Of a stretch of DNA of 64,000 nucleotides, positions 8,288 to 17,005 are shown piece by piece. The stretch comes from Oryzisolibacter sp. LB2S (lineage in GTDB: Bacteria > Pseudomonadota > Gammaproteobacteria > Burkholderiales > Burkholderiaceae_C), in assembly GCF_040732315.1 (NCBI RefSeq), contig NZ_CP160388.1, positions 3,004,494-3,068,493 of the forward strand, read 5' to 3'. Below the pieces are notes generated by a model. It made no database searches. It had not been told where the DNA came from and was given only the letters and a program-made list of their open reading frames with translations. Position numbers and translations under genes: made by a program. Position 1 is the stretch's first letter, and each line of letters begins with the position of its first letter.

Positions 8288-9508
8288 ATGAGCATCCCCA
8301 TCACCCCCACATCGGGCAGCGCCCCGCGCGACGTGCAGCACTACATGCGCGCCGGCCTGCTGCAGCTGACCAGCCTGCCGCCGCTGTCGCTCTACGTGCA
8401 CCTGCCCTGGTGCCTGCGCAAATGCCCGTACTGCGACTTCAACTCGCACGAGTCGCGCGGCGAGCTGCCCGAGGCGCGCTACCTCGACGCGCTGGTGGCC
8501 GACCTCGAGGCCGCCCTGCCCCTGATCTGGGGCCGCACGGTGCAGACCATCTTCATCGGCGGCGGCACGCCCAGCCTGTTCTCGCCCGAGTCCATAGACC
8601 GGCTGCTGGGCGACATCCGTGCGCGCCTGCGGCTGGAGGCGGGCTGCGAGGTCACGCTCGAGGCCAACCCCGGCACCTTCGAGAAAGAGCGCTTTCGCGC
8701 CTACCGCGGCGCGGGCGTCACGCGCCTGTCGGTGGGCGTGCAGAGCTTCAACGACCGGCACCTGAAGGCCCTGGGCCGCGTGCACGACCGTGCCCAGGCC
8801 CTGGCCGCCGTCGAGGAGGCCGCGCAGGCGTTTGAGACCTTCAACCTCGACATCATGTACGCCCTGCCCGGCCAGACGCCGGCCGAGCAGGAAGAGGACA
8901 TGCGCCAGGCGCTGGCGTTCGCGCCGCCGCATCTGTCCATCTACCACCTGACGATAGAGCCCAACACCTACTTCGCCAAGCATCCGCCGGCCCTGCCCGA
9001 GGACGACCAGGCCTGGGCCATGCTCGACCGCATCACGGAGATGACGGGCGCCGCCGGCATGGCGCGCTACGAGGTCTCGGCCTACGCGCGGGGCGGCCAC
9101 CAATGCCAGCACAACCGCAACTACTGGCAGTTCGGCGACTATCTGGGCATTGGCGCGGGCGCGCACAGCAAGCTCAGCTTTGCCCACCGCGTCGTGCGCC
9201 AGGTGCGCCTGCGCGACCCGCAGCTCTACATGACCGGCGCCCTGGCCGGCCGCGCCATCGCTCAGGACGAGGACGTGCGCCGCGCCGACCTGCCGTTCGA
9301 ATTCATGCTCAACGCCCTGCGCCTGCGCGAGGGCTTTGCGCTGCAGGACTTCACCGAGCGCACGGGCCTGGCCGTCACCGCCATCGCCAAGGGTCTGCAG
9401 GAGGCCGAGGCGAAGGGTCTTGTCACACGCGACATGGGACGCGTGCGCCCGACCGAGCGCGGCTTTGACTTCCTGAGCGACCTGCAGGCGCTGTTTCTCT
9501 CTGACTGA
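8288..9508 (+). CDS. hemW: HemW, radical-SAM heme chaperone
   Basis: This 406-residue HemN-like protein has the radical-SAM motif CLRKCPYC (Cys42, Cys46, Cys49), then FIGGGTPSLFSPESI, LEANPGTFEKE, RLSVGVQSFND and NLDIMYALPGQT. It continues with RYEVSAYARGGHQCQHN...GDYLGIGAGAHS and a C-terminal winged-helix-like region. The size and this last block fit HemW, a heme-binding chaperone, better than coproporphyrinogen dehydrogenase HemN. I choose ATG 8288; the longer upstream frame runs through repeat DNA. rdgB-hemW is a familiar order. Confidence 0.92.
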   Translation: MSIPITPTSGSAPRDVQHYMRAGLLQLTSLPPLSLYVHLPWCLRKCPYCDFNSHESRGELPEARYLDALVADLEAALPLIWGRTVQTIFIGGGTPSLFSPESIDRLLGDIRARLRLEAGCEVTLEANPGTFEKERFRAYRGAGVTRLSVGVQSFNDRHLKALGRVHDRAQALAAVEEAAQAFETFNLDIMYALPGQTPAEQEEDMRQALAFAPPHLSIYHLTIEPNTYFAKHPPALPEDDQAWAMLDRITEMTGAAGMARYEVSAYARGGHQCQHNRNYWQFGDYLGIGAGAHSKLSFAHRVVRQVRLRDPQLYMTGALAGRAIAQDEDVRRADLPFEFMLNALRLREGFALQDFTERTGLAVTAIAKGLQEAEAKGLVTRDMGRVRPTERGFDFLSDLQALFLSD

Positions 9509-9516
9509 AGACCCGG

Positions 9517-9843
9517 TCAGCCGCAGCGCACGGCCACCACCTTGCCGCCGCCATCCACCTCCAGGCTCAGGCGCTCGGCATTGAACTCCAGCGTCACCGG
9601 CCGGCCCGGATAGATCACGCGCGCCATGCGCGCGCCCGAGCGCACGCGCGCCTCCTCCACCACGCGCGCCGTGCCGCTCTTGCCCAGGGCCCATTGCGCG
9701 CCCTGCGCGTCGCATTGCCCCCCCACAGGCGCCGCGCCCGCATCCCCTGGCCGCGCTGCGCCCCCAGGCGCCCACGGCGCACACCCGCCAAGCACCAAGG
9801 CCGCCGTGGCCACCAACGCACCCGCATGCACTCCATACCGCAT
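9517..9843 (-). CDS. I78-family peptidase-inhibitor-like lipoprotein
   Basis: This small protein of 108 residues has a hydrophobic N-terminus ending VLGGC (Cys21), a probable though atypical lipobox, then a Pro/Ala/Gly-rich linker. The C-terminal half, with AQWALGKS, RMARVIYPGRPVTLEFN and ERLSLEVDGG...VVAVRCG, matches the I78 inhibitor pattern (two conserved cysteines, one in QCDAQGAQ and one near the end). A periplasmic protease-inhibitor role is therefore likely but not shown. ATG 9843 is preferred to the GTG two codons upstream because GGGAG stands 5-9 bases before it. It is convergent with hemW, 8 bp apart. No function is evident from its neighbours; 9844-10008 holds nothing recognisable. 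Confidence 0.78.
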   Translation of the reverse strand: MRYGVHAGALVATAALVLGGCAPWAPGGAARPGDAGAAPVGGQCDAQGAQWALGKSGTARVVEEARVRSGARMARVIYPGRPVTLEFNAERLSLEVDGGGKVVAVRCG

Positions 9844-10008
9844 ATCCACTCCCAGGCAAAAGGCGAAACCTTAGCCCAGAGCGTGCACGACAGCCGTCAG
9901 CATCGGTAACGCGCCCTCATGGCGCCGCGACGCTGGACACCAGCCCCATGATGCGGGCGGGAGACATGGGCGTACGCTTGCTGCCTTCCATTCCGGCCCG
10001 CCCACTCG

Positions 10009-10980
10009 TCACTGGTCCAACTGGATATTGGCCGCCTTGATGACACCGCTCCAGAGCTTCTGCTCCGAACGCACGAAGGCTGTGAACTCGGCGGGTGCCA
10101 TGGGCATCGGCTCGATGCCCAGTTCCTCCAGCCTGGCGCGCATCTCGGGATGCCGGAGCGCGGCCACCAGATCCTTGTTGAGCCTGTTCACCACCGATTC
10201 AGACAGCTGGGCCGGGCCGATGAAACCCTGCCACGCATAGGCCTCGAAGCCGGGTATGCCGACCTCGGCAAGCGTGGGCACATCGGGCAGCAGGGGCAGG
10301 CGCTGTGGCGTGGCGACGGCCAGAACGCGCACCTTGCCACTCTTGATCATCGACAGGCTGGGTGGCAGATCGGTGAACATGGTCTGCACCTGGCCGGCCA
10401 TGAGGTCCTGCAGCGCCGGGGCCGAGCCCTTGTAGGGAACATGCATCAGGTCCGTGCCCGTGCGCTGTTTGAACAGCTCGAGCGCCACATGCTGCGGCGA
10501 GCCGGTGCCGGGCGTGGCAAAGGAAATGCTGCCGGGGGACTTCTTCACAAGAGCCAGGAACTCCTGCACGTTCCTGGCCGGAAAGCCGGGCGTGACGGCC
10601 AGTACCAGCGGCATCTTGCCCAGCCCGCCGATCAGCGTGAAGTCCTTGTCGGCGTTGTAGGTCAGTGATTTGTACATCACCGGGTTGAACGCCAGCGTGC
10701 CCGAATCGGCCGTTCCGACGGTGTAACCATCAGGGGCCGAGCGCGCGATCTGGGTGGCTCCGATGATGGTGGCCGCGCCCGGCCTGTTGTCGACCACAAC
10801 GGGCTGCCCCAGGTCCGTCCCCATGCGCGTGGCGAGATTGCGCGCAATCACGTCGGTGGTGCCGCCGGGGGCATAGGGCACGATCCATTTGACGGGCTGG
10901 CTGGGGTAGTTGGCCTGGGCTTGGGCGCTCATGCTGCACGCGAACAGCGCAACAGCCGCCGCATGGGCGAAAGGGTTCAT
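10009..10980 (-). CDS. Bug-family (TctC) periplasmic substrate-binding protein, second copy in cluster
   Basis: The 323-residue protein has a signal peptide (FAHAAAVALFACSMSAQAQA) and a full TctC fold: YPSQPVKWIVPYAPGGTTDVIAR, GQPVVVDNRPGAATIIGA, SAPDGYTVGTADSGT, ISFATPGTGSPQHVALELF, MHVPYKGSAPALQDLMAGQV and DVPTLAEVGIPGFEA. Such proteins bind carboxylates or related metabolites for tripartite tricarboxylate transporters, but no TctA or TctB partner is nearby. AAGGAGACACC precedes its ATG. It is the last gene of the reverse-strand catabolic cassette, 27 bp after the RraA-like gene. Confidence 0.92.
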   Translation of the reverse strand: MNPFAHAAAVALFACSMSAQAQANYPSQPVKWIVPYAPGGTTDVIARNLATRMGTDLGQPVVVDNRPGAATIIGATQIARSAPDGYTVGTADSGTLAFNPVMYKSLTYNADKDFTLIGGLGKMPLVLAVTPGFPARNVQEFLALVKKSPGSISFATPGTGSPQHVALELFKQRTGTDLMHVPYKGSAPALQDLMAGQVQTMFTDLPPSLSMIKSGKVRVLAVATPQRLPLLPDVPTLAEVGIPGFEAYAWQGFIGPAQLSESVVNRLNKDLVAALRHPEMRARLEELGIEPMPMAPAEFTAFVRSEQKLWSGVIKAANIQLDQ

Positions 10981-11007
10981 GGTGTCTCCTTGGATGGGGG
11001 TTGGCGG

Positions 11008-11718
11008 TCAGCGCCCGCACGCCTTGCGCCAGGCGGCGAAGTCGGCGCGGCTTTGTTCGTCCGTGGGGGGGTACAGGCCCAGGATGGAGCGGCCCTCCAT
11101 GACCTTTTCCTGAACGAAATCCTCGAACACGGTCATCTCGGTGGCCTCGGCGGCGATCTCGTCGGCCAGATGGGCGGGGATCACGACCACGCCCTCGGCA
11201 TCGCCCACGATCACGTCGCCCGGGAACACCGGCGCGTCGCCGCAGCCTATGGGGCCGTTGATCTCGATGGCCTCGTGCAGCGTCAGGTTGGTGGGGGCGC
11301 TGGGGCGGCAGTGGTAGGCGGGCATGGCGTATCTGGCGATGTCCGGGCTGTCGCGAAAGCCGCCGTCGGTGACCACGCCGGCCACGCCGCGCTGCATGAG
11401 GCGCGCCAGCAGGATGCCGCCGGCCGAGGCGGCGCGCGCGTCCTTGCGGCTGTCGATCACCATCACGGCGCCGCGCGGGCATTCCTCCACCGCCTTGCGC
11501 TGCGGATGGTCGCGGTTCTGGAACACGGCAATGCCGTTGCGGTCCTCGCGCGCCGGCATGTAGCGCAGCGTGAAGGCCTCGCCCACCATGTTGGGCAGAT
11601 CGGGGTTGAGCGGCTGCACACCCTGTATCGTCTGGTTGCGCAGGCCGCGCTTGAACAGGGCGGTACACAGGGTGGCGGTGCTGACCTTCATCAGCTGTGC
11701 GCGGGTTTGGGGATTCAT
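11008..11718 (-). CDS. RraA-like protein / putative HMG-CHA-type class II aldolase
   Basis: The 236-residue protein belongs to the RraA fold. It has VSTATLCTALFKRG, GGILLARLMQRGVAGVVTDGGFRDSPDI (the DGxxRD signature) and NGPIGCGDAPVFPGDVIVGDAEGVVVIP. The family includes RNase E inhibitors and metal-dependent pyruvate aldolases acting on 4-hydroxy-4-methyl-2-oxoglutarate or oxaloacetate. Placement 13 bp after a sugar-acid-type dehydratase and near an HpaI aldolase points to a catabolic lyase or decarboxylase, not RNA regulation. The exact substrate cannot be read from the sequence. Confidence 0.82.
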   Translation of the reverse strand: MNPQTRAQLMKVSTATLCTALFKRGLRNQTIQGVQPLNPDLPNMVGEAFTLRYMPAREDRNGIAVFQNRDHPQRKAVEECPRGAVMVIDSRKDARAASAGGILLARLMQRGVAGVVTDGGFRDSPDIARYAMPAYHCRPSAPTNLTLHEAIEINGPIGCGDAPVFPGDVIVGDAEGVVVIPAHLADEIAAEATEMTVFEDFVQEKVMEGRSILGLYPPTDEQSRADFAAWRKACGR

Positions 11719-11731
11719 GCTGTGCCTCCAG

Positions 11732-13459
11732 TCAAAAGATGTCGGGCTCCGGCACGGGCCGGCCGAAGCTGGTTTCCAGGAAGTCGAAGTCGCAGCCCTC
11801 GTTGGCCTGCCGGATGTGCCGCCCGAACATCCAGCCGTAGCCGCGCTCGTAGCGCGGCGGCGGCGGCGTCCAGGCGGCCTTGCGCGCGGCCAGCTCCTCC
11901 TCGCTGACCTCGAGGTGGATGCTGCGCGCCGGCACGTCCACGGTGATGCGGTCGCCCGTCTTCACGAGCGCCAGCGGCCCGCCGATGGCCGCCTCGGGCG
12001 AGCAGTGCAGCAGGCAACCGCCGTAGCTGGTGCCGCTCATGCGCGCGTCGGACAGGCGCAGCATGTCCGTCACGCCCTGCCTGAGCAGCTTGGTGGGAAT
12101 GGGCAGCATGCCCCATTCGGGCATGCCGGCGCCCAGCGGGCCGGCGTTGCGCAGCACCAGGATGTCGTCGCCGGTAACGTCGAGCTCCGGATCCTCGACC
12201 GCGCGCTTGAGCGCCGGATAGTCGTCGAACACCAGGGCGCGCCCCGTGTGCTGCAGCAGGTGCGGCGCGCAGGCGCTGGGCTTGATGACCACGCCATCGG
12301 GCGCGAGGTTGCCCTTGAGTACCGCAAGCGCGCCTTCGGCGTAGATCGGCCGGTCGAGCGGGCGGATCACGTCGTCGTTGTAGACCTCGCTGCCGGCGAT
12401 GTTCTCGCCGAGGGTCTTGCCGTTGACCGTGAGCGCCTCGGTCTGCAGGTGGCCGCGGATGCGCTCGAGCATGGCGCGCAGGCCGCCGGCGTAGAAGAAG
12501 TCCTCCATCAGATAGGCATCGCCGCTGGGCCGGATGTTGGCAATCACCGGCACGCGGCGGCTGGCGGCGTCGAAGTCGGCCAGGCTGACCGGGTGGCCCG
12601 CACGGCGCGACATGGCGATCAGGTGAATGATGGCGTTGGTGGAGCAGCCCATGGCCATGGCGCAGGCGATGCCGTTTTCGAAGTTGGCGCGCGTGAGCAG
12701 CTTCGCGGGCGTGAGGTCGTCCCACACCATCTCGACGATGCGGCGGCCGCAGGCCGCACTCATGCGTACATGGCTGGCGTCGGCGGCGGGGATGCTGCTC
12801 GCGCCCGGCAGCGTCAGGCCCACGGCCTCGGCAATGCCCATCATGGTGGCGGCCGTGCCCATGGTCATGCAGGTGCCGTGGCTGCGGGCAATGCCGGCCT
12901 CCATCTCGCGCCAGGCCTGCTCGGGCAGGCGGCCCGCGCGGCGCTCGTCCCAGTACTTGAAGGCATCCGAGCCCGAGCCCAGCACCTTGCCCTTCCAGTT
13001 GCCGCGCAGCATGGGCCCGGCGGGCAGGTAGATGAAGGGAATGCCCATGGACAGCGCGCCCATGGTCAGGCCCGGTGTGGTCTTGTCGCAGCCACCCATC
13101 AGCACCGCGCCGTCCACCGGATGGCTGCGCAGCAGCTCCTCGGTCTCCATGGCCAGGAAGTTGCGGTAGAGCATGGTGGTGGGCTTGACCATGCTCTCGG
13201 ACAGGGAGATGGCCGGCAGCTCCAGCGGAAAGCCGCCGGCCTGCAGCACGCCGCGCTTGACGTCCTCGACGCGCTGCTTGAAGTGCATGTGGCACTGGTT
13301 GGCGTCGCTCCAGGTGTTGACGATGGCAATGATGGGCTTGCCCACCCAGTCCTCGTAGCCATAGCCCATCTGCAGCACGCGCGAGCGGTGGCCGAAGGAG
13401 CGAAAGTCGTCGGGTGCGAACCAGCGCGCGCTGCGCAGGCTTTCGTAGGGGCGTTTCAT
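11732..13459 (-). CDS. IlvD/Edd-family dehydratase, probably sugar-acid (aldonate) dehydratase
   Basis: A 575-residue Fe-S dehydratase. Cluster cysteines are seen in WSDANQCHMHF, LMGGCDKTTPG and SHGTCMTMGTA; other landmarks are PGASSIPAADASHVRMS, GCSTNAIIHLIA and the C-terminal SDARMSGTSYGGCLLHCSPEAA. The sequence is of the arabinonate/xylonate dehydratase type, distinct from biosynthetic IlvD. The product would be a 2-keto-3-deoxy acid suitable for the nearby HpaI-like aldolase. A 152-bp A/T-rich gap separates it from the upstream FAD oxidase gene, so it may have its own promoter. Substrate unassigned. Confidence 0.88.
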   Translation of the reverse strand: MKRPYESLRSARWFAPDDFRSFGHRSRVLQMGYGYEDWVGKPIIAIVNTWSDANQCHMHFKQRVEDVKRGVLQAGGFPLELPAISLSESMVKPTTMLYRNFLAMETEELLRSHPVDGAVLMGGCDKTTPGLTMGALSMGIPFIYLPAGPMLRGNWKGKVLGSGSDAFKYWDERRAGRLPEQAWREMEAGIARSHGTCMTMGTAATMMGIAEAVGLTLPGASSIPAADASHVRMSAACGRRIVEMVWDDLTPAKLLTRANFENGIACAMAMGCSTNAIIHLIAMSRRAGHPVSLADFDAASRRVPVIANIRPSGDAYLMEDFFYAGGLRAMLERIRGHLQTEALTVNGKTLGENIAGSEVYNDDVIRPLDRPIYAEGALAVLKGNLAPDGVVIKPSACAPHLLQHTGRALVFDDYPALKRAVEDPELDVTGDDILVLRNAGPLGAGMPEWGMLPIPTKLLRQGVTDMLRLSDARMSGTSYGGCLLHCSPEAAIGGPLALVKTGDRITVDVPARSIHLEVSEEELAARKAAWTPPPPRYERGYGWMFGRHIRQANEGCDFDFLETSFGRPVPEPDIF

Positions 13460-13557
13460 GGGAGCGTCTCCTGCGGCCGGACCGGGCCTGGACCCGGACG
13501 GAGCACATGCAATGGGAAGTCCCCACCGCGCATTGATTTATATAGAAACATAGTCCA

Positions 13558-13576
13558 AGGCTTATGCATAAAGCCT
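13558..13576. promoter_or_regulatory. Small palindrome in the A/T-rich gap before the dehydratase gene
   Basis: AGGCTT-ATGCATA-AAGCCT is a 6-bp inverted repeat. Just downstream on the reverse strand is a -10-like TATATA. The gap 13460-13611 is visibly richer in A/T than the flanking genes. No convincing -35 is seen, so this is only a candidate internal promoter or operator. Confidence 0.3.
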
Positions 13577-13611
13577 CTACAGCTACAACAACAATAGTGA
13601 TTTGATGTCAT

Positions 13612-15036
13612 CTACAAGACCTTGCCCGGGTTCATCAAGCCTCGCGGATCGAGTGCCTGCTTGATGCGACGCATCACCTCGAGCTCGACCGGCGTCTTGT
13701 AGAGGGGCATCTCGTGGCGCTTGAGCTGGCCTATGCCGTGCTCGGCGCTGATGCTGCCGCGCAGCGCCGCCACGGCGTCGTGGATCAGCTGGTTGACGGC
13801 GTCGGTCTCGCGCTGCCAGGTGGCGGGTGGCATGCCGGCCGGTGCGCTGACGTTGAAGTGCAGATTGCCGTCGCCCAGGTGCCCGTAGACGATGGGCCGC
13901 GCGCCGGGGAAGGCCTGCAGCAGCCGCGGCAGCATCTGCTCGACAAAGCCGGGGATGCGCGAGATCGGCAGCGCGATGTCGTGCTTGATGTTGCCGCCAT
14001 CCATCTGCTGGGCATGGGTGATGTTCTCGCGCAGCATCCACAACGTCTGGCCCTGCGCCAGATTGCCGGCCAGGGCAACATCCTCCAGACATTCCTCCTC
14101 CAGGCAGGCCATCAACGCGGCCTGCATCGCCTCGCGCAGGGCGTCATCGCTGTCACCGTCGGCGGCCTCCATCAGGACATACCAGGGCCAGTCTCCCTCC
14201 AACGGGGCCGGGGTGTCAGGGAAGTAGCGGCGCACCAGCGCGATCGCCTCGCCGGAAATCAGCTCGAAGGCGGCAAAGCGCTCGCCCAGCCGCCCACGCA
14301 TGGCGCCCAGCAGCCGCACGGCCTGCGCGATCGACAACACGCCGGCAAAGGCGACAACCTCGGCGCTGGGCGCCGGAAACAGCTTGACCGTGGCCGCCGT
14401 GATGATGCCCAGCGTGCCCTCCGCGCCGATGAAGAGCTGCTTGAGGTCGTAGCCGGTGTTGTCCTTGCGCAGGCCGCGCAGCAGGTCCAGGCGCTCGCCA
14501 TCCGGCAGCACCACCTCCAAGCCCAGCACCAGGTCGCGCATGTTGCCGTAGCGCAGCACCTGCACGCCGCCGGCATTGGTGGCGATGTTGCCGCCGATCT
14601 GGCAGGAGCCCTCGGCCCCCAGCGACAGGGGAAACAGCCGCCCGGCGGCGGCCGCCTGCTCCTGCAGGGTCTGCAGGATGCAGCCCGCCTCCACGGTCGC
14701 CGTGTTGTTCTCGGGGTCGATCTCCAGGATGCGGTTGAGCCGGCCGAGCTGCAGGATGGCCTGCGGGCCATTGGCCGTGGGCACCGACGCGCCGCACATG
14801 CCGGTATTGCCGCCCTGGGGGACGATGTGCACGCCGGTGCGCGCGGCCAGGCGCACGATGGCCTGCACCTCGCCGGTGTTGGCCGGGCGCAGCACTGCCA
14901 GCGCCGGGCCCTCGAACTTGTTGCGCCAGTCCCGGGTGTAGGCGGACAGATCGTCGCCGCGATCGGCAGACAGGACATGGGCCTCGCCGATGAGCGCACG
15001 CGCCTCGGCCAGCCAGGCTTGGGAATCGAAAGACAT
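13612..15036 (-). CDS. FAD-linked oxidase, D-lactate/2-hydroxyacid dehydrogenase type
   Basis: 474 residues of the GlcD/D-2-hydroxyglutarate dehydrogenase family. FAD-binding motifs are IVPQGGNTGMCGASVP, LSLGAEGSCQIGGNIATNAGGVQVLRYGNMRDLVLGLEVVLPDGE (cut here into its recognisable parts: GSCQIGGNIATNAGG and RYGNMRDLVLGLE) and FIGAEGTLGIITAATVKLF. The C-terminal domain has VYGHLGDGNLHFNVS, SAEHGIGQLKR and LDPRGLMNPGKVL. It should oxidise a 2-hydroxy acid and pass electrons to the respiratory chain. ATG 15036 is preferred because GAGGAG lies 8 bp before it. It lies 12 bp after the aldolase gene. Confidence 0.9.
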   Translation of the reverse strand: MSFDSQAWLAEARALIGEAHVLSADRGDDLSAYTRDWRNKFEGPALAVLRPANTGEVQAIVRLAARTGVHIVPQGGNTGMCGASVPTANGPQAILQLGRLNRILEIDPENNTATVEAGCILQTLQEQAAAAGRLFPLSLGAEGSCQIGGNIATNAGGVQVLRYGNMRDLVLGLEVVLPDGERLDLLRGLRKDNTGYDLKQLFIGAEGTLGIITAATVKLFPAPSAEVVAFAGVLSIAQAVRLLGAMRGRLGERFAAFELISGEAIALVRRYFPDTPAPLEGDWPWYVLMEAADGDSDDALREAMQAALMACLEEECLEDVALAGNLAQGQTLWMLRENITHAQQMDGGNIKHDIALPISRIPGFVEQMLPRLLQAFPGARPIVYGHLGDGNLHFNVSAPAGMPPATWQRETDAVNQLIHDAVAALRGSISAEHGIGQLKRHEMPLYKTPVELEVMRRIKQALDPRGLMNPGKVL

Positions 15037-15048
15037 GGGCCGCACTCC

Positions 15049-15879
15049 TCAATAGCCGCTGCTGGCAGCCGCCTGCGCCGCGGCCGTCGGCGGGCCACGA
15101 AAGCGCGCGGCCGCCGCATCCAGACCGTCGCGCAGCACGATGGTGTCCAGCGCCACGGCGACGAACTGTGCGCCCAGCTCCAGGCATTCGCGGGCGCGCG
15201 ACTCGTCCACCATCAGGATGCCGGGCGCCTTGCCGCTGGCGCGGATGCGGCGAATCGCATCGTCGATGGTGCGGTTCACCTCGGGGTGGCGCGGACGGCC
15301 GGGATAGCCGAGGCTGGCCGACAGATCCGACGGGCCGATGAAGATGCCGTCGATGCCATCGACGGCCGCAATCGCCTCGATCTGCTCCAGTGCCTCGGCC
15401 GTTTCCACCTGCACCAGCAGGCACAGCTCCTCGGCGGCCCGCGCGGCGTAGTCGGCCGTGCGCCCGAAGTTGGATGCGCGCGTCGAGCCTCCCATGCCGC
15501 GTATGCCCTCGGGCGCATAGCGGATGGCGCGCACGGCGGCCTGGGCCTCCTGTGCGTTCTGCACGAAGGGCAGCAGCAACGTCTGCGCACCGATGTCCAG
15601 GTAGCGCTTGATGAGCACGGCGTCGTTCCATGCGGGCCGCACCACCGCATGCGTGGGCAGCGTAGCCGGCGCCGGCTGCGCGGCCGCCACGGCCTGCAAC
15701 TGCTGCAGCATCAGCGGCACATCGGTGGGCGTGTGCTCGGTGTCCAGCAGCACCCAGTCGTAACCCGCACCGCCGATCAGCTCGCAGACAAAGGGCGAGG
15801 GGATGGTGGACCAAAGGCCGATCTGCGTGCGACCCGCACGCAGGGCGTGCTTGAAATGGTTGATGGGCAGCATGCTCAT
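15049..15879 (-). CDS. HpcH/HpaI-family class II aldolase
   Basis: A 276-residue metal-dependent pyruvate aldolase. Recognisable parts are GLWSTIPSPFVCELIGGAGY, DWVLLDTEHTPTD, RPAWNDAVLIKRYLDIGAQT, RGMGGSTRASNFGR, the metal Glu in LLVQVETAEALEQIE, the metal Asp in IFIGPSDLSASLG, and GILMVDESRARECLELGAQF. Family members cleave 2-keto-3-deoxy acids to pyruvate plus an aldehyde, as expected after the dehydratase in this cluster. Its ATG overlaps the stop of the upstream Bug gene (ATGA). A start two codons later (ATG 15873) is also possible. Confidence 0.9.
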   Translation of the reverse strand: MSMLPINHFKHALRAGRTQIGLWSTIPSPFVCELIGGAGYDWVLLDTEHTPTDVPLMLQQLQAVAAAQPAPATLPTHAVVRPAWNDAVLIKRYLDIGAQTLLLPFVQNAQEAQAAVRAIRYAPEGIRGMGGSTRASNFGRTADYAARAAEELCLLVQVETAEALEQIEAIAAVDGIDGIFIGPSDLSASLGYPGRPRHPEVNRTIDDAIRRIRASGKAPGILMVDESRARECLELGAQFVAVALDTIVLRDGLDAAAARFRGPPTAAAQAAASSGY

Positions 15880-16862
15880 TGGACCTGAATGTTTCCCTTT
15901 TTCACCACATCGCTCCAGCGCGCCACCTCGGCGGCGATGAAGGCAGACGCCTGCTCCGGAGTGCCGGGTGTGGTTTCGTTGCTCATGGCGGCCAGCCGCG
16001 CAACGACCTCGGGCTCGGCCAGGATGGCCTGGCATGCCTGGTTGAGCTGCTGCACGATCTCGGCCGGCATGCCCGCGGGCCCGGCCAGACTGGTCCACGA
16101 ATAGTTGATGACCTGCGGCTGGCCCGCCTCCGACATCGTGGGCACGCCGGGCAGCGCCGCCAGCCGCTTGTCGCCCGTCACGGCCAGTGCGCGCAGCTTT
16201 CCGGCCTGCGCGAAGGGGATGGAGGATGTCGCGGGCACGAACAGAAGGTCGGCCTGTCCGCCCATCACGTCCGTCATGGCGGGCGCATCGCCCTTGTACG
16301 GCACGTTGTTGAAGCCGATGCCTGCTGCCTGCCTGAACAGCTCGGTCGTCATGTGGCTCGACGAGCCTATGCCCGTCAACGCCATGTTCAGGGCATCGGG
16401 CTTGGCCCTCGCCAGTGCCACCACATCCGCCACCGTGCCGGCCTTGAGCGTGGGCGAGGCCAGCAGCAGCATGGGCACGCGGCCCAGCATGGCGATGTGG
16501 GTGAAGTCCTTGCGGGCGTCGTACTTGACGTTGGGGTTCACGAGCTGGTTGATCGCATGCGTACCCGGCCCACCGATGACCAGGGTGTAGCCGTCGGGCT
16601 TGGCGCGTGCCACGGCATCGGACGCCAGCGAGCCATTGACCCCTGGCTTGTTGTCCACGATCACCGACTGCCCCAGTCGCTTGGACAGGCGCTCGCCAAT
16701 CAGCCGCCCCACCACGTCCGTCTGCCCCCCCGGCGGGAACGGGATCACCAGCGTGATGGGCTTGTTCGGATAGGCCGTCTGGGCGGGCGCCGCCAGCGGA
16801 GTCAGCGCCGCGGCAAGCGCCAGGGACAGGGCCGCGCGTCGATCGAGAATGAGTCTGTGCAT
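15876..16862 (-). CDS. Bug-family (TctC) periplasmic substrate-binding protein, first gene of cassette
   Basis: 328 residues with a signal peptide (RRAALSLALAAALTPLAAPAQ) and the family blocks YPNKPITLVIPFPPGGQTDV, VIVDNKPGVNGSLASDAVA, KPDGYTLVIGGPGTHAIN, NMALTGIGSSSHMTTELF, NVPYKGDAPAMTDVMGGQ and GVPTMSEAG. It should capture the cassette's substrate in the periplasm, but TctA/TctB membrane partners are not encoded here. ATG 16862 has GGAG at a proper distance and starts the signal peptide; upstream in-frame codons lie in the regulatory region. It is divergent from the LacI-type regulator. Confidence 0.93.
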   Translation of the reverse strand: MHRLILDRRAALSLALAAALTPLAAPAQTAYPNKPITLVIPFPPGGQTDVVGRLIGERLSKRLGQSVIVDNKPGVNGSLASDAVARAKPDGYTLVIGGPGTHAINQLVNPNVKYDARKDFTHIAMLGRVPMLLLASPTLKAGTVADVVALARAKPDALNMALTGIGSSSHMTTELFRQAAGIGFNNVPYKGDAPAMTDVMGGQADLLFVPATSSIPFAQAGKLRALAVTGDKRLAALPGVPTMSEAGQPQVINYSWTSLAGPAGMPAEIVQQLNQACQAILAEPEVVARLAAMSNETTPGTPEQASAFIAAEVARWSDVVKKGNIQVQ

Positions 16863-16875
16863 CGAGGTCTCCAGT

Positions 16876-16895
16876 AAATGATTGCGCAAGCATTT
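16876..16895. promoter_or_regulatory. Operator-like palindrome O1 ahead of the Bug gene
   Basis: AAATGATTGCGCAAGCATTT is symmetrical about a central CG with one mismatch per arm. It is the size and symmetry expected for a LacI/GalR-family site. It lies 14 bp upstream of the Bug start codon, in the leader between the cassette and the divergent regulator. Confidence 0.55.
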
Positions 16896-16948
16896 CACGC
16901 CCGGGACCAGGCCTCCATTCGGAGGTACACCAGGATTCGATCTGCTGT

Positions 16949-16966
16949 CGATGATGCGAATCATCG
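16949..16966. promoter_or_regulatory. Operator-like palindrome O2 near the regulator
   Basis: CGATGAT-GCGA-ATCATCG is a perfect inverted repeat with 7-bp arms. It lies 40 bp upstream of the LacI-type gene. A further half site, GCAATCAT (16979-16986), is identical to half of the ideal O1. Together these suggest autoregulation plus control of the Bug operon. Confidence 0.5.
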
Positions 16967-17005
16967 CTATCATGACAACGCAATCATTCATCATCCCGAG
17001 GCAAG

